DNA of 64,000 nt from Nitrosospira sp. Nsp14 (GTDB lineage Bacteria > Pseudomonadota > Gammaproteobacteria > Burkholderiales > Nitrosomonadaceae). The notes under the pieces are model-generated. The model did not search any database. It was not told the DNA's origin and saw only the letters and a list, made by a program, of their open reading frames with translations. A program made the translations under genes and the position numbers. Of this stretch, positions 17,742 through 28,999 are shown piece after piece (position 1 is the first letter of the stretch; every line of letters starts with the position of its first letter). The stretch is taken from NCBI RefSeq assembly GCF_900113575.1, contig NZ_FOPV01000001.1:186001-250000 (forward strand), in the 5' to 3' direction.

Positions 17742-19817
17742 ATGACAAATGCCCCATCCGGCAGCGAATTTCTTAATCGCGAATTAGGTCAGATAGCCTT
17801 CAATCGGCGAGTTCTTGCACAGGCTGAAAATAAAGCGACCCCCTTGCTGGAACGCTTAAAGTTTCTCTGCATTGTCAGCAGTAATTTCGACGAATTTTTT
17901 GAAATTCGAGTTGCCGGGCTAAAAGAGCAGATGAAGCTGGATACGCCCGGTTTTGGGCCCGACGGCATGTTGCCGCACCAGGTATTCAGGCTAGTATCCG
18001 AGCAGACGCATGAGCTGGTCGCGTGCCAGTATCAATTATTGAATCAGGAAATCCTGCCAGGGCTTGCAAGCGAGGGCATCCATTTTCTGCGCCGTTCCGC
18101 CTGGAACGAGGTTCAGCGCGAGTGGATCAAGTCATATTTCTTTCGCGAGCTGATGCCGGTCCTTACGCCCATAGGCCTTGACATCTCCCATCCTTTTCCG
18201 CGCGTGCTTAACAAGAGCCTGAATTTCGCGGTTGAACTGGAAGGTAAGGATGCTTTTGGACGCAGCTCCGGAACTGCTATTGTTCAGGCGCCGCGAGTGC
18301 TGCCACGTGTAATTCAGCTTCCCAGCGAAATCAGCAGTTCAGAATATAATTTCGTATTCTTGTCGTCTATCCTGCACGCCCATGTGGGGGAGCTATTTTC
18401 AGGCATGAGCGTGCTGGGCTGCTACCAGTTCCGCGCCACGCGCAACAGTGATCTGTTTGTGGATGAAGAAGAGGTAAAAAATCTGCGCATTGCTCTTCAG
18501 GGAGAGTTGCCTCAACGGCATTTAGGCAACGCGGTACGGCTGGAGGTGGCAGACAATTGTCCTCCACATATGTCGGATTTTTTACTGGAACAACTGGGTC
18601 TTTCTCGCGACGATTTCTACCAGGTAGAAGGTCCGGTCAACCTGGTGCGGCTGATGCAAGTGCCTGATCGTATCGCAAGACCAGCCTTGAAGTTCCCGCC
18701 ATTTATTCCTGGCCTGCCGTTAACATTGCAAAAGAAAAAAGCAGCGGATATTTTTCAGATGATCCGCAGGAACGACATCTTGTTGCACCATCCTTTTCAA
18801 TCATTTCAGCCAGTAATTCATTTCCTCCAGCAGGCCGCCACAGACCCGGACGTGGTAGCCATTAAGCAAACGGTCTACCGTACCGGAACCGATTCCCTGG
18901 TGATGGCTGCACTTATTGCTGCAGCGAGCAGTGGGAAGGAGGTAACCGTGGTGGTGGAATTGTTGGCCCGTTTCGATGAAGAGGCCAATATCAACTGGGC
19001 CGGCCGACTGGAGGAAGTCGGTGCGCATGTGGTATACGGGGTGGTGGCGCTAAAGACTCATGCCAAAATGTCGATGGTGGTACGGCGTGAAGAGGGCAAG
19101 CTGCGGCGTTACGTACATTTGGGGACGGGTAATTATCATGCCAGTACTGCCCGGCTCTACACTGACTTCGGACTTTTTACCTGCCGTGAGGAGATCTGTG
19201 CCGACGTGAACGAAGTATTCATGCAACTGACCGGCCTCGGCAAGGCGGGAAAGTTACAGCATCTCTGGCAATCGCCGTTCAGCTTCCATAGTCAAATATT
19301 GGCGGCAATCAATGGTGAGGCCCAGTGCGCTAAATCGGGAAAACCTTCACGTATTATTGCAAAAATGAACGCGCTGCTTGAGCCGCAGATTATTAGAGCC
19401 CTTTATGCGGCATCAGGAGCCGGAGTTAAAATCGATCTCATCGTTCGCGGAGTGTGCGCGTTACGCCCCGGCGTAAAAGGATTGTCGGAGAACATCCGGG
19501 TGCGTTCCATCATTGGGCGTTTTCTTGAACACAGCCGGATTTTCTACTTCCGAAGTGACGGCGCACACGCCATATACCTGTCAAGCGCGGACTGGATGGA
19601 TCGAAATTTCTTTCGCCGAATCGAGATATGTTTTCCGGTCCTTGAGCCGAAGCTGAAGAAACGGGTGCTTACGGAAGGCGTGAACATATACCTCAAGGAC
19701 AACACCCACGCCTGGGAAATGGACGGTGACGGCAACTACCATCTCGGGAAAATCCGCCGGGGAAAAAAGCTCTGCGCTCAGGAAGCGCTGCTTACGGAGC
19801 TAGCGGCAGCGAAATAG
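17742..19817 (+). CDS. ppk: Polyphosphate kinase 1
   Basis: PPK1 polymerises the gamma phosphate of ATP into polyphosphate and works in reverse as well. The product is about 691 residues with the four-domain layout: the N-terminal part FLNRELGQIAFNRRVL and LCIVSSNFDEFFEIR, the head domain, then the catalytic C1/C2 domains with KQTVYRTG, VELLARFDEEANINWA, HAKMSMVVRR and HLGTGNYHASTARLYTDFG, which includes the conserved catalytic histidines. The start at 17742 is chosen from family alignment; the frame runs back to 17607 inside yggX. The next gene encodes a CYTH-CHAD protein, another inorganic polyphosphate protein. Confidence 0.95.
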   Translation: MTNAPSGSEFLNRELGQIAFNRRVLAQAENKATPLLERLKFLCIVSSNFDEFFEIRVAGLKEQMKLDTPGFGPDGMLPHQVFRLVSEQTHELVACQYQLLNQEILPGLASEGIHFLRRSAWNEVQREWIKSYFFRELMPVLTPIGLDISHPFPRVLNKSLNFAVELEGKDAFGRSSGTAIVQAPRVLPRVIQLPSEISSSEYNFVFLSSILHAHVGELFSGMSVLGCYQFRATRNSDLFVDEEEVKNLRIALQGELPQRHLGNAVRLEVADNCPPHMSDFLLEQLGLSRDDFYQVEGPVNLVRLMQVPDRIARPALKFPPFIPGLPLTLQKKKAADIFQMIRRNDILLHHPFQSFQPVIHFLQQAATDPDVVAIKQTVYRTGTDSLVMAALIAAASSGKEVTVVVELLARFDEEANINWAGRLEEVGAHVVYGVVALKTHAKMSMVVRREEGKLRRYVHLGTGNYHASTARLYTDFGLFTCREEICADVNEVFMQLTGLGKAGKLQHLWQSPFSFHSQILAAINGEAQCAKSGKPSRIIAKMNALLEPQIIRALYAASGAGVKIDLIVRGVCALRPGVKGLSENIRVRSIIGRFLEHSRIFYFRSDGAHAIYLSSADWMDRNFFRRIEICFPVLEPKLKKRVLTEGVNIYLKDNTHAWEMDGDGNYHLGKIRRGKKLCAQEALLTELAAAK

Positions 19818-20001
19818 ACTGCGGCAACCAGGGGTGCAGGACGAACATTGTCGAGGGTTGACCTGGCGCGGTCAACCTTAAAAAAGGCGCTTTGCTTGCA
19901 TGCTGCGATAAGCGCTCAATTAGTGCGTGAGCCCTCGTGTAGAGCAGATGCCGCCGAACAGCGTCGCAGCCTGTAGAGGTTTTCGAAAAAATACTCAAGC
20001 T

Positions 20002-21543
20002 ATGCACCCTGAGATCGAGCTTAAGCTGGTGACCATGGCCAATATTAACCGATTACGACGTAGTCGATTGATAAGGTCGCTGAGTATCTCTCCGGCCGTT
20101 GCGAAAAAACTCTACACCGTTTACTACGATACAGAGGATCACGATCTCAGGCGTAACGATATCGCGTTACGCCTGCGGCGTGACGGCAAACAGTGGGTGC
20201 AGACCATCAAAGGCGGGGGCGGGGCCACAGCGGGACTGCACCACCGATATGAATGGGAAGTCCCGGTGAAGGAGGCCCAGCCCGATTTCACCAAAATTTC
20301 CGATCCGGATCTCATCAGTTTGTTTAATAGCGCCAACTTGCGCGAGAAGCTGCGACCAATATTTACTACCGAGTGCAGCCGCAGCACACGTATGTTGCGA
20401 CTTCCCGACGGCGAGGTGGAGTTCTGTCTCGATAGAGGGAGGATAACGGCTGGCCAAATAAGTGTACCGATATCAGAAATCGAGCTGGAGCTGAAGTCAG
20501 GTGGCGCCGTTTCATTGTTCCAGCTTGCGCTGGACTTGCTCGCTATTGTTCCCCTCAGGCTGGAAAACAGGAGTAAGGCAGAGCGTGGGTACGCGCTCGC
20601 AGCGGGTTGCGAGTCCCCGCCCTGCAAAGCTACCCCGGTCCACCTGCACGCCGAGATGAGTTTAAGCGGCGCATTTAACGCTATCACTGCGAGCTGCCTC
20701 AATCAATTGCTGAGCAATGATCCCGGTATGCTCGAAGGCCGCGATATTGAATACCTGCACCAGATGCGTGTTGCCGTGCGCAGGCAGCGTTCGGTCTTGA
20801 GTATTTTTTCTCCGCTGTTCCTCGCCGAGTTTACCGGGATAGCGGGGGAGTTGAGGTGGCTTATACGGCAGATTGGCACGGCTCGCGATTGGGACGTGTT
20901 TGTAAATGAAACATTACACCGTATTTTAGGCGTATTCCCTCAGCATCCCGGTGTATCGAGGTTACATGCCCAATGCGAGCAACTACGTTTGGATCATGCC
21001 AGCTTGGCGCGCGACGCTGTCCAGTCGAAACGTTACACAACAATAATGTTGAAGCTAGGTGCATGGATAAGCGCCGAGCCTGGAATGCCGACAGCTGGCT
21101 CTTCTGCGCCGCCGTGCCCCGCTACCGATGTGCCGGAAACTTCCTTACAAGTTTTTGCGAAAAAACTGCTGAGCCGTCGGCATGATAAATTGAGGAAATA
21201 TGGCAAAAAACTGAAGCGCCTAAGCAGTAGCGAATTGCACCGTTTGCGGATTGCGGTTAAGAAACAGCGGTACGCGATCGAGTTTTTCGCTGGATTATAT
21301 GCCAGCGACAGACCGCAGCAGTATGTTACGTGGTTGACGAACCTTCAGGATGTTCTTGGCAAAATAAACGATCTCGCCACCATGGAACGCTTGCTAGGGG
21401 AGCTGCCGCATTTCGAAAACGACAGTGCTGAACGTGAAGCGCGCGGCATCGTACTAGGCTGGGCTGCGTGCCTGGCACAGGAAAAAAAACGGGAGCTATA
21501 CCGTGCATGGAGGTCGTCTAACAAAACAGATCCATTCTGGTAA
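20002..21543 (+). CDS. CYTH and CHAD domain protein (inorganic triphosphatase/polyP-binding)
   Basis: The product of about 513 residues starts MHPEIELKL, the ExExK signature of CYTH triphosphate-tunnel enzymes. It continues with the CYTH arginines and lysines (DIALRLRRDG, TIKGGGG, EIELELKSGG). The second half is a CHAD domain: EYLHQMRVAVRRQRSVL, RDWDVFV, LHRLRIAVKKQRYAIEFF and LQDVLGKINDLATM, with many exposed basic and histidine residues that bind polyphosphate. Relatives such as E. coli YgiF hydrolyse inorganic triphosphate. The position behind ppk supports a role in polyphosphate metabolism or granule binding. Confidence 0.9.
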   Translation: MHPEIELKLVTMANINRLRRSRLIRSLSISPAVAKKLYTVYYDTEDHDLRRNDIALRLRRDGKQWVQTIKGGGGATAGLHHRYEWEVPVKEAQPDFTKISDPDLISLFNSANLREKLRPIFTTECSRSTRMLRLPDGEVEFCLDRGRITAGQISVPISEIELELKSGGAVSLFQLALDLLAIVPLRLENRSKAERGYALAAGCESPPCKATPVHLHAEMSLSGAFNAITASCLNQLLSNDPGMLEGRDIEYLHQMRVAVRRQRSVLSIFSPLFLAEFTGIAGELRWLIRQIGTARDWDVFVNETLHRILGVFPQHPGVSRLHAQCEQLRLDHASLARDAVQSKRYTTIMLKLGAWISAEPGMPTAGSSAPPCPATDVPETSLQVFAKKLLSRRHDKLRKYGKKLKRLSSSELHRLRIAVKKQRYAIEFFAGLYASDRPQQYVTWLTNLQDVLGKINDLATMERLLGELPHFENDSAEREARGIVLGWAACLAQEKKRELYRAWRSSNKTDPFW

Positions 21544-21668
21544 AACCCCGCCGTCTGCTATGCAAAGTTAAGCAACACATGGTGGCAAGCGGCGCAGGTA
21601 GCGGCTTTGGCGGAATCGCGATCGTCTGTTTTATCGCTGCGCAACTCGGCCGGCTATTGGTCTTTTTC

Positions 21669-21695
21669 AAAAAAAAGGTCAGCCAGCGCTGACCT
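21669..21695 (-). terminator. Intrinsic terminator downstream of fba
   Basis: On the minus strand AGGTCAGC pairs with GCTGACCT around a 4-nt loop and is followed by a run of eight T residues. It closes the tkt-gap-pgk-pyk-fba block, about 70 nt after the fba stop. Confidence 0.88.
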
Positions 21696-21767
21696 AAATC
21701 TCTTCTTCAACTGCTGGTCCGCGAACAGACACAGTCTGCCCGGACCAGCTCAAGTTTTTGTTTTTAA

Positions 21768-22832
21768 CTATTTGATAACTGCTTTCAACTCACCCTTGGC
21801 ATATTTGTTTGCCATGATCTCCAGCGGAATCGCTTTGATCTTGTTGGCTTGGCCTGCGCATCCAAACGCTTCAAAGCGCGCCTTACATATGTCTTTTGCC
21901 GCGGTGGTTGCGTCCTTGAGATACTTGCGCGGGTCGAACTCGCTCTTATTTTTGGCGAGGTGACGGCGGATCGCGCCGGTCATCGCCAAGCGGATATCCG
22001 TATCAATATTTATCTTGCGGACACCATGCTTGATGCCTTCCTGTATTTCCTCCACTGGAACCCCATATGTCTCCTTCATCTCTCCGCCAAATTCGCGAAT
22101 GATGTCCAGCCATTCCTGCGGGACCGAACTGGAGCCGTGCATAACGAGATGGGTATTGGGAATGCGCTGATGAATTTCCTTGACGCGTTCGATTGCGAGA
22201 ATATCGCCGGTGGGCTTGCGTGTGAATTTATAGGCGCCGTGCGAGGTTCCGATGGCGATGGCCAAGGCGTCAACTCCGGTTTGCTTGACGAAATCGGCAG
22301 CTTGTTCGGGATCGGTCAGCAATTGGTCATGGGACAGTTTACCCTCGGCACCGTGCCCATCCTCAGCTTCCCCCATTCCTGATTCCAGGGAACCCAGGCA
22401 TCCCAGCTCGCCTTCGACAGAAACCCCGACCGCATGCGCCATTTCCACCACCTTGGCGGTGACCTCGACATTATATTCATAGGAAGATGGGGTCTTGGCA
22501 TCCGTCATCAGCGAACCGTCCATCATCGCGCTGGAAAAGCCACTGCGGATGGCATTAATACATACCGCGGGAGATGCGCCGTGATCCTGGTGCATGACGA
22601 TGGGAATATGCGGATACGCCTCCACCGCCGCGGCGATAAGATGGCGTAAAAAAGCCTCGCCGGCATACTTCCGTGCGCCAGCGGAACCTTGCATGATCAC
22701 CGGGCTGTCGCATTCATCAGCTGCTTGCATGATAGCCTGGATTTGCTCCAGATTATTTACATTGAAAGCGGGCAGACCATAGCTGTTTTCCGCGGCATGA
22801 TCCAAAAGTTGACGCAGTGATACGAGTGCCAT
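21768..22832 (-). CDS. fba: Class II fructose-bisphosphate aldolase
   Basis: This zinc-dependent aldolase acts on fructose-1,6- and sedoheptulose-1,7-bisphosphate in the Calvin cycle and gluconeogenesis. The 354-residue product begins [16 protein letters not shown] and has the metal-site motifs HQDHG and [14 protein letters not shown], with further family motifs KFTRKPTGD and [10 protein letters not shown]. Its length and motifs are typical of the Calvin-cycle subtype (CbbA). ATG 22832 has a strong AAGGAGG 5 nt upstream; the frame stays open to 22892. It is last in the minus-strand carbon block, before a clear terminator. Confidence 0.95.
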   Translation of the reverse strand: MALVSLRQLLDHAAENSYGLPAFNVNNLEQIQAIMQAADECDSPVIMQGSAGARKYAGEAFLRHLIAAAVEAYPHIPIVMHQDHGASPAVCINAIRSGFSSAMMDGSLMTDAKTPSSYEYNVEVTAKVVEMAHAVGVSVEGELGCLGSLESGMGEAEDGHGAEGKLSHDQLLTDPEQAADFVKQTGVDALAIAIGTSHGAYKFTRKPTGDILAIERVKEIHQRIPNTHLVMHGSSSVPQEWLDIIREFGGEMKETYGVPVEEIQEGIKHGVRKINIDTDIRLAMTGAIRRHLAKNKSEFDPRKYLKDATTAAKDICKARFEAFGCAGQANKIKAIPLEIMANKYAKGELKAVIK

Positions 22833-22931
22833 TAGAGCCTCCTTCAGGTTAGAATCGGTGTGTGTTAAATCGTAAATGGCGAGCTGCTGCAAATGAAGGC
22901 AGTAATCGATTGCCGCCTCGTGCTTATTCCT

Positions 22932-24368
22932 TCACGCCTTTCTGTATTCGCCTACCTTGACAATTTTCATGGTATTGGTTCCACCTGCTTTCCCCACTGG
23001 CTCTCCAATGGTCATAATGATCAGGTCACCGTTTCGCACCACGCCTCGCTTGAGCAATTCGTTCTCGGCGTGGTTCAATATGATTTCGGGATCGTTCGAG
23101 CCGCCACCGAATTTTACTGGGTAGACGCCGCGGAACAACGTCATCTTGCGGCGGGTATCCTCCTGCGGACTAAGCGCAAATATAGGAACATTCGAACTTC
23201 TGCGCGACATCAATAATACGGTCCTTCCGCTCTGAGTGAGTGCCGCGATGGCGCGGATTTTCAAGCCGCCGGCCGTAAACATGGTGGCGCGCGCAATAGC
23301 CTCTTCTATTGTTTCCGGAAGCTCGCCCTGCAGTCGACGGTTTTCGCCGCTTACCAGATATTCCTTTTCTGCTTCAAGGCAGACTCTCGCCATAGCTGCG
23401 ACTGCTTCGACCGGATACTGCCCGGTAGCCGATTCCGCTGACAGCATTACCGCGTCGGTGCCATCCAGCACCGCGTTCGCCACATCGGATACTTCTGCGC
23501 GGGTCGGAATGGGACTGCTGACCATTGATTCCATCATTTGCGTCGCAGTCACCACCAGCTTATTGTTCGCGCGGGCGGTTCGGATCATCCGCTTCTGTAG
23601 CGCAGGCACGACTGCGTCCCCCACTTCGACCGCGAGATCTCCTCGCGCCACCATAATTGCGTCAGAAGCCAGTAATATATCATCCAGCGCAAGAATCGCC
23701 TCTGATCTCTCGATCTTCGCCATCAACAGGCTCTTGCCGCCAGCCTCGCGCATTACATCTCGCGCCCAGCGCATATCGTCACCTGATCGTGGGAACGATA
23801 CTGCAAGATAATCCGCTTTAAGCGCTGCGGCGGTTCTGATATCTTCGACGTCCTTGCCTGTAAGCGCGGGCGCGCTAAGTCCACCCCCCTTGCGGTTGAT
23901 ACCCTTGTTATTGGATAGGATACCGCCCTGCTCAACCACGCAATATACTTGGTTTCCCACAACCTCTGAAACGCCCAGCACGATGCGTCCATCGTCGAGC
24001 ATCAGTGTGGCACCGGTTTCCACATCGTTCGGCAGCTCTTTATAATCCAGTCCCACCCGCTCCTGATCGCCCAGCGCACACTCGGCGTCCAGCACGAATT
24101 TATCACCGGTCTTTAACAGAATCTTGCCCGATTCAAATTTGCCGATACGGATTTTCGGACCCTGCAAGTCGGCGAGTACACCGACGGCGTGACCGGCGGC
24201 GCGCGCCAGCGAGCGGGTCAATTCAGCATATTCGATGTGTTCTTCCCGCGTGCCGTGAGAAAAGTTGATACGGACGACATCGACCCCGGCATTTATCATT
24301 CGCTCGAGAACCTTAGGGTCCTTGGATGCTGGACCGAGGGTTGCGACAATTTTTGTTCTTCTGATCAT
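22932..24368 (-). CDS. pyk: Pyruvate kinase
   Basis: The 478-residue enzyme converts phosphoenolpyruvate and ADP to pyruvate and ATP. The N-terminal TKIVATLGPAS, the catalytic MAKIERSEAI and VARGDLAVEV motifs, TQMMESM, the SAESATGQYP segment and a complete C-terminal regulatory domain are visible. It lies between pgk and fba on the same strand. Its position inside a Calvin-type gene set is common in betaproteobacteria and links fixed carbon to pyruvate. The gap to pgk is only 34 nt. Confidence 0.95.
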   Translation of the reverse strand: MIRRTKIVATLGPASKDPKVLERMINAGVDVVRINFSHGTREEHIEYAELTRSLARAAGHAVGVLADLQGPKIRIGKFESGKILLKTGDKFVLDAECALGDQERVGLDYKELPNDVETGATLMLDDGRIVLGVSEVVGNQVYCVVEQGGILSNNKGINRKGGGLSAPALTGKDVEDIRTAAALKADYLAVSFPRSGDDMRWARDVMREAGGKSLLMAKIERSEAILALDDILLASDAIMVARGDLAVEVGDAVVPALQKRMIRTARANNKLVVTATQMMESMVSSPIPTRAEVSDVANAVLDGTDAVMLSAESATGQYPVEAVAAMARVCLEAEKEYLVSGENRRLQGELPETIEEAIARATMFTAGGLKIRAIAALTQSGRTVLLMSRRSSNVPIFALSPQEDTRRKMTLFRGVYPVKFGGGSNDPEIILNHAENELLKRGVVRNGDLIIMTIGEPVGKAGGTNTMKIVKVGEYRKA

Positions 24369-24402
24369 ATTTTAAGGGAGAATAGTAAACCGCCTGCGCC
24401 GG

Positions 24403-25593
24403 TCAACTGTGCTTCTCGGCGGCGCGCTGTTCGAGTATCTCCACAGCAGGCAATTTCTTCCCCTCCAGAAATTCCAGAAATGCGCCCCCGGCAGTCGATA
24501 TGTACGATACCTTGTCGTAGATATCATATTTCTGGATCGCGGCAATGGTGTCCCCGCCGCCCGCAAGGGTAAAGGCCTTGGTTTCAGCGATGGCCATGGC
24601 GACTGTTCGCGTGCCCCCGCCGAACTGGTCGAACTCAAACACTCCAACGGGTCCATTCCACACAACCGTTCCGGCTTTCATGATGATATCAGCCAACTCT
24701 TTTGCGCTGTTTGGACCAATGTCGAAAATCATGTCGTCATCAGACACCGAATCCGAGTCCTTCAATTGCGCCGGTTCATTTACATCGAATTTCTTTCCGA
24801 CCACGACGTCAGCCGCGATCGGGATCCTCGCATTACGCTTCGCCATCTTATCCATCAGCATTTTTGCGGTAGGAACCAGGTCGTCTTCGCATAACGATTT
24901 TCCAATGTTTTTTCCTGCAGCCTTGAGAAAGGTATTGGCTATGCCACCCCCCACTACCAGTTGATCTACCTTCTCCGAGAGCGATTCCAGTACGGTTAGC
25001 TTGGTCGAGACCTTTGAACCCCCGACAATTGCCACCATGGGTCGCGCCGGGCTTAGAAGGGCTTTAGTGAGCGCGTCGAGTTCTTCCGTGAGGAGAATCC
25101 CCGCACATGCAATGGGAGCGTACTTCGCTATGCCGTGAGTTGACGCTTCGGCGCGGTGAGCGGTGCCGAACGCATCCATCACGAACACGTCGCACAGCCT
25201 GGCGTATTTTTGTGCAGTTTCATCAAGATTTTTCTTCTCGCCCTTATTGATGCGGCAGTTTTCCAGCACGACGAGTTCGCCATCCGCTACCTCGAAGTCA
25301 CTTTCTACCCAGTCCTTGATTAGACGCACGGGCTTGCCCAGACGGGCCGCGATGTCATCGGCCACGGGCTTGAGTGAATTTTCCTCGGACCATACGCCTT
25401 CTTCGGGACGACCCAGGTGCGAGGTAACCATCAACTTGGCTCCCTGTCGCAGGCAGTAGTTGATGGTAGCCATGGAAGCGGCAATACGCGCATCGGAGGT
25501 GACCTTGCCCTCCTTTACCGGTACATTAAGATCGGCGCGAATAAAAACCCGTTTGCCCTTGAGATCGAGGTCGGTGACTTTTATAACGGACAC
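24403..25593 (-). CDS. pgk: Phosphoglycerate kinase
   Basis: The 396-residue kinase converts 3-phosphoglycerate to 1,3-bisphosphoglycerate, the first reductive step after CO2 fixation. Visible motifs are [38 protein letters not shown] and the nucleotide-loop GGGDTIAA. The start is GTG with TGGAG 6 nt upstream. It follows gap after 127 nt that hold a hairpin, and is followed closely by pyk. Confidence 0.95.
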   Translation of the reverse strand: MSVIKVTDLDLKGKRVFIRADLNVPVKEGKVTSDARIAASMATINYCLRQGAKLMVTSHLGRPEEGVWSEENSLKPVADDIAARLGKPVRLIKDWVESDFEVADGELVVLENCRINKGEKKNLDETAQKYARLCDVFVMDAFGTAHRAEASTHGIAKYAPIACAGILLTEELDALTKALLSPARPMVAIVGGSKVSTKLTVLESLSEKVDQLVVGGGIANTFLKAAGKNIGKSLCEDDLVPTAKMLMDKMAKRNARIPIAADVVVGKKFDVNEPAQLKDSDSVSDDDMIFDIGPNSAKELADIIMKAGTVVWNGPVGVFEFDQFGGGTRTVAMAIAETKAFTLAGGGDTIAAIQKYDIYDKVSYISTAGGAFLEFLEGKKLPAVEILEQRAAEKHS

Positions 25594-25671
25594 TGATGAC
25601 TCCAGATTTGGGATGACATAAGGATGACGACGGGCGTTCCTATGCCTTATCGAAGGAAGAGAGCTCTGAGA

Positions 25672-25701
25672 AGGGGTTGGTTAGAAGCTACCTCAACCCC
25701 T
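25672..25701 (-). terminator. Hairpin between gap and pgk
   Basis: AGGGGTTG (25672-25679) and CAACCCCT (25694-25701) can pair across a 14-nt loop. On the minus strand only a short mixed TCTC follows, so it is a weak terminator at best and may instead stabilise the gap mRNA or tune pgk expression. Confidence 0.4.
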
Positions 25702-25720
25702 GCCTTTCATCTCGAACGAA

Positions 25721-26725
<1,005 letters not shown>

Positions 26726-26795
26726 TTAGACTCCTTGGATAAAAAAAAGAAACTCAGGCGCAGGAATAGCTCGATGGGGTTAACACTGGCCGGAT

Positions 26796-28811
26796 TTAAA
26801 GCACGCTATTTACAGCTTTCACCACGTTTTCAACAGTGAAGCCGAAGTGCTTGAAAAGTTCGCCTGCCGGCGCTGACTCGCCGAATGTGTCCATGCCGAC
26901 AACCGCCCCATCAAGTCCCACATATTTACGCCAGTAATCGGTGACACCTGCCTCCACCGCTACGCGTCCTATGCCCTTTGGCAAAACGCTATCCTTATAG
27001 TCCCGATCCTGCCGGTCGAACACATTCGTACAGGGCATGGACACAACACGGACTTGAACGCCAGTTTCAGCCAGCGCTTTTTGCGCCATCACAGCCAACC
27101 CGACTTCAGACCCGGTCGCGATAATGACGGCCTGCGGTTTCCCATCAGCCGCTTCCGACAGGATGTAGCCACCCTTGTCGATCTGTTTGATCAGGGCTCC
27201 GTCCCGTTTCTGAAACGGAAGGTTTTGGCGACTGAAAATCAGAATCGAGGGCCCGTCCCTGCGTTCCAGCGCGCGTGCCCAGGCAACGGTCGATTCGACT
27301 GTATCGCAGGGGCGCCACACATCCATGTTCGGAATGTACCGCAACGTCGCAGTCTGCTCTACGGGTTGGTGCGTGGGGCCATCTTCGCCCAAACCGATCG
27401 AATCATGGGTGTATACAAAAAGACAGCGAATCTTCATTAGCGCCGCCATACGCAGGGCATTGCGGGCGTATTCGGAGAACATTAGAAAGGTCGCGCCGTA
27501 GGGGATAATGCCGCCGTGTAACGAAAGTCCATTCATTATCGCGCTCATGCCGAATTCACGCACGCCATAGTATATGTAGTTGCCGCCATTTTTCTGGGTG
27601 ATGCCTTTGGAGCCTGACCAGAGGGTAAGATTCGATCCCGCCAGATCTGCGGAGCCGCCAACTAGTTCGGGCAATGCCGGGGCAAGGCCTTCAATGGCGT
27701 TTTGCGAGGCCTTGCGGCTGGCAATGGTTTCTTCCTTTGCATTTACACGGCCGATCAGCCCTTCCACGTGGTCGCTCCAGCCATCCGGCAGGTCGCCCGC
27801 CATGCGGCGGGTAAACTCGGCGGCCTCGGCGGGATATTTTTCCGAATACTCAGCAAACGTGCGGTTCCACTCATCCTCCAGCCGTTGGCCCTTGGGACGG
27901 GCGTCCCACGTTGCATAAACCTCACCCGGAATTTCGAACGGCAGATGATGCCACCCGATATGCGGCCGGGTGGCGGCAATTTCCACGTCTCCAAGCGCCG
28001 CTCCATGAACCTCATGAGTATCGGCCTTATTGGGCGAGCCCATGCCGATCACGGTTTTGCAACAGATCATGGAGGGTTTTCCGCCGGCCTGCTTGGCTGC
28101 TTCGATTGCCGCCTCGATCGCTACCGGGTCGTGGCCGTTGACGTTCGGTACCACATGCCACCCATAGGCTTCAAAGCGCTTGGGTGTGTCGTCGGTAAAC
28201 CATCCCTCCACATGGCCATCTATAGAGATGCCATTGTCGTCGTAGAAGCAGATCAGCTTGCCCAATCCGAGCGTACCCGCAAGGGAGCACGCCTCATGGG
28301 AAATTCCTTCCATGAGGCAGCCGTCGCCCAGGAATACGTACGTATAATGATTGACGATATCGAAGCCGGGACGGTTAAACTCCGAGGCAAGAATTTTTTC
28401 CGCCAGCGCCATCCCCACCGCATTGGTAATACCCTGCCCCAAAGGTCCGGTAGTGGTTTCAACGCCAGGCGTATATCCATATTCCGGATGGCCAGGAGTT
28501 TTGGAATGAAGTTGCCGGAAGCGCTTGATCTCTTCCATCGGCAAATCGTAGCCGGTGAGGTGCAGCAAGGCATAGATCAACATCGAGCCATGCCCGTTCG
28601 ACAGAACGAAACGGTCGCGGTCAGCCCACTTTGGATTTGCGGGATTATGGCGTAAGTGATGAATCCACAACACCTCAGCTATTTCTGCCATACCCATGGG
28701 CATGCCGGGGTGACCCGAATTGGCTTTTTGCACAGCATCCATGGCCAGTGCGCGAATAGCGCTGGTAAGGTTTTTGAATACCGGTGCGTTGAAATCTCTA
28801 AATGTTCCCAT
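26796..28811 (-). CDS. tkt: Transketolase
   Basis: This thiamine-diphosphate enzyme of the pentose phosphate regeneration phase has about 671 residues. The N-terminal [15 protein letters not shown], the ThDP/metal motif [30 protein letters not shown] in the pyrimidine domain and GSEVGLA in the C-terminal domain are visible; one minor substitution is YTHDSIG where FTHDSIG is usual. ATG 28811 has AGGGAG 9 nt upstream, and the frame continues 12 codons further. It is first in the minus-strand carbon block, behind a predicted promoter and a hairpin in its leader. Confidence 0.96.
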   Translation of the reverse strand: MGTFRDFNAPVFKNLTSAIRALAMDAVQKANSGHPGMPMGMAEIAEVLWIHHLRHNPANPKWADRDRFVLSNGHGSMLIYALLHLTGYDLPMEEIKRFRQLHSKTPGHPEYGYTPGVETTTGPLGQGITNAVGMALAEKILASEFNRPGFDIVNHYTYVFLGDGCLMEGISHEACSLAGTLGLGKLICFYDDNGISIDGHVEGWFTDDTPKRFEAYGWHVVPNVNGHDPVAIEAAIEAAKQAGGKPSMICCKTVIGMGSPNKADTHEVHGAALGDVEIAATRPHIGWHHLPFEIPGEVYATWDARPKGQRLEDEWNRTFAEYSEKYPAEAAEFTRRMAGDLPDGWSDHVEGLIGRVNAKEETIASRKASQNAIEGLAPALPELVGGSADLAGSNLTLWSGSKGITQKNGGNYIYYGVREFGMSAIMNGLSLHGGIIPYGATFLMFSEYARNALRMAALMKIRCLFVYTHDSIGLGEDGPTHQPVEQTATLRYIPNMDVWRPCDTVESTVAWARALERRDGPSILIFSRQNLPFQKRDGALIKQIDKGGYILSEAADGKPQAVIIATGSEVGLAVMAQKALAETGVQVRVVSMPCTNVFDRQDRDYKDSVLPKGIGRVAVEAGVTDYWRKYVGLDGAVVGMDTFGESAPAGELFKHFGFTVENVVKAVNSVL

Positions 28812-28847
28812 GAACACGTACTCCCTTGTTCTACAGATATGGCACAT

Positions 28848-28879
28848 AAAAACACCGCTCCCTAACCCGGGTAGCGGTG
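28848..28879 (-). terminator. Terminator-like hairpin in the tkt leader
   Basis: On the minus strand CACCGCT-A-CCC pairs with GGG-AGCGGTG (7 + 3 bp, one bulged base, 6-nt loop) and is followed by five T residues. It lies between the predicted tkt promoter and the tkt start codon. It could stop read-through from ntrX or act as an attenuator. Confidence 0.6.
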
Positions 28880-28897
28880 CGGGTCGGCAAAGTAACT

Positions 28898-28926
28898 ATT
28901 ATCGCTTAAGATACGATGTCAGACAA
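28898..28926 (-). promoter_or_regulatory. Predicted sigma-70 promoter of tkt operon
   Basis: On the minus strand TTGTCT (28926-28921) and GATAAT (28903-28898) are separated by exactly 17 nt. Transcription would start near 28891, giving a leader of about 80 nt that contains the hairpin at 28848-28879. Confidence 0.5.
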
Positions 28927-28999
28927 TATGACAAACTAAGGTGGGCTGGATCGGGAATCGCTCAACTATTCACGGCCGAGCGATAACCTTATCAATCCT

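Noticed and set aside
20139-20702. 187-codon minus-strand open frame
   Set aside because: It lies fully inside the CYTH-CHAD gene, whose motifs are unambiguous, and is Ser-rich without motifs.
27702-28655. 317-codon plus-strand open frame opposite transketolase
   Set aside because: The minus strand carries complete transketolase motifs; the plus-strand frame is a high-GC shadow.
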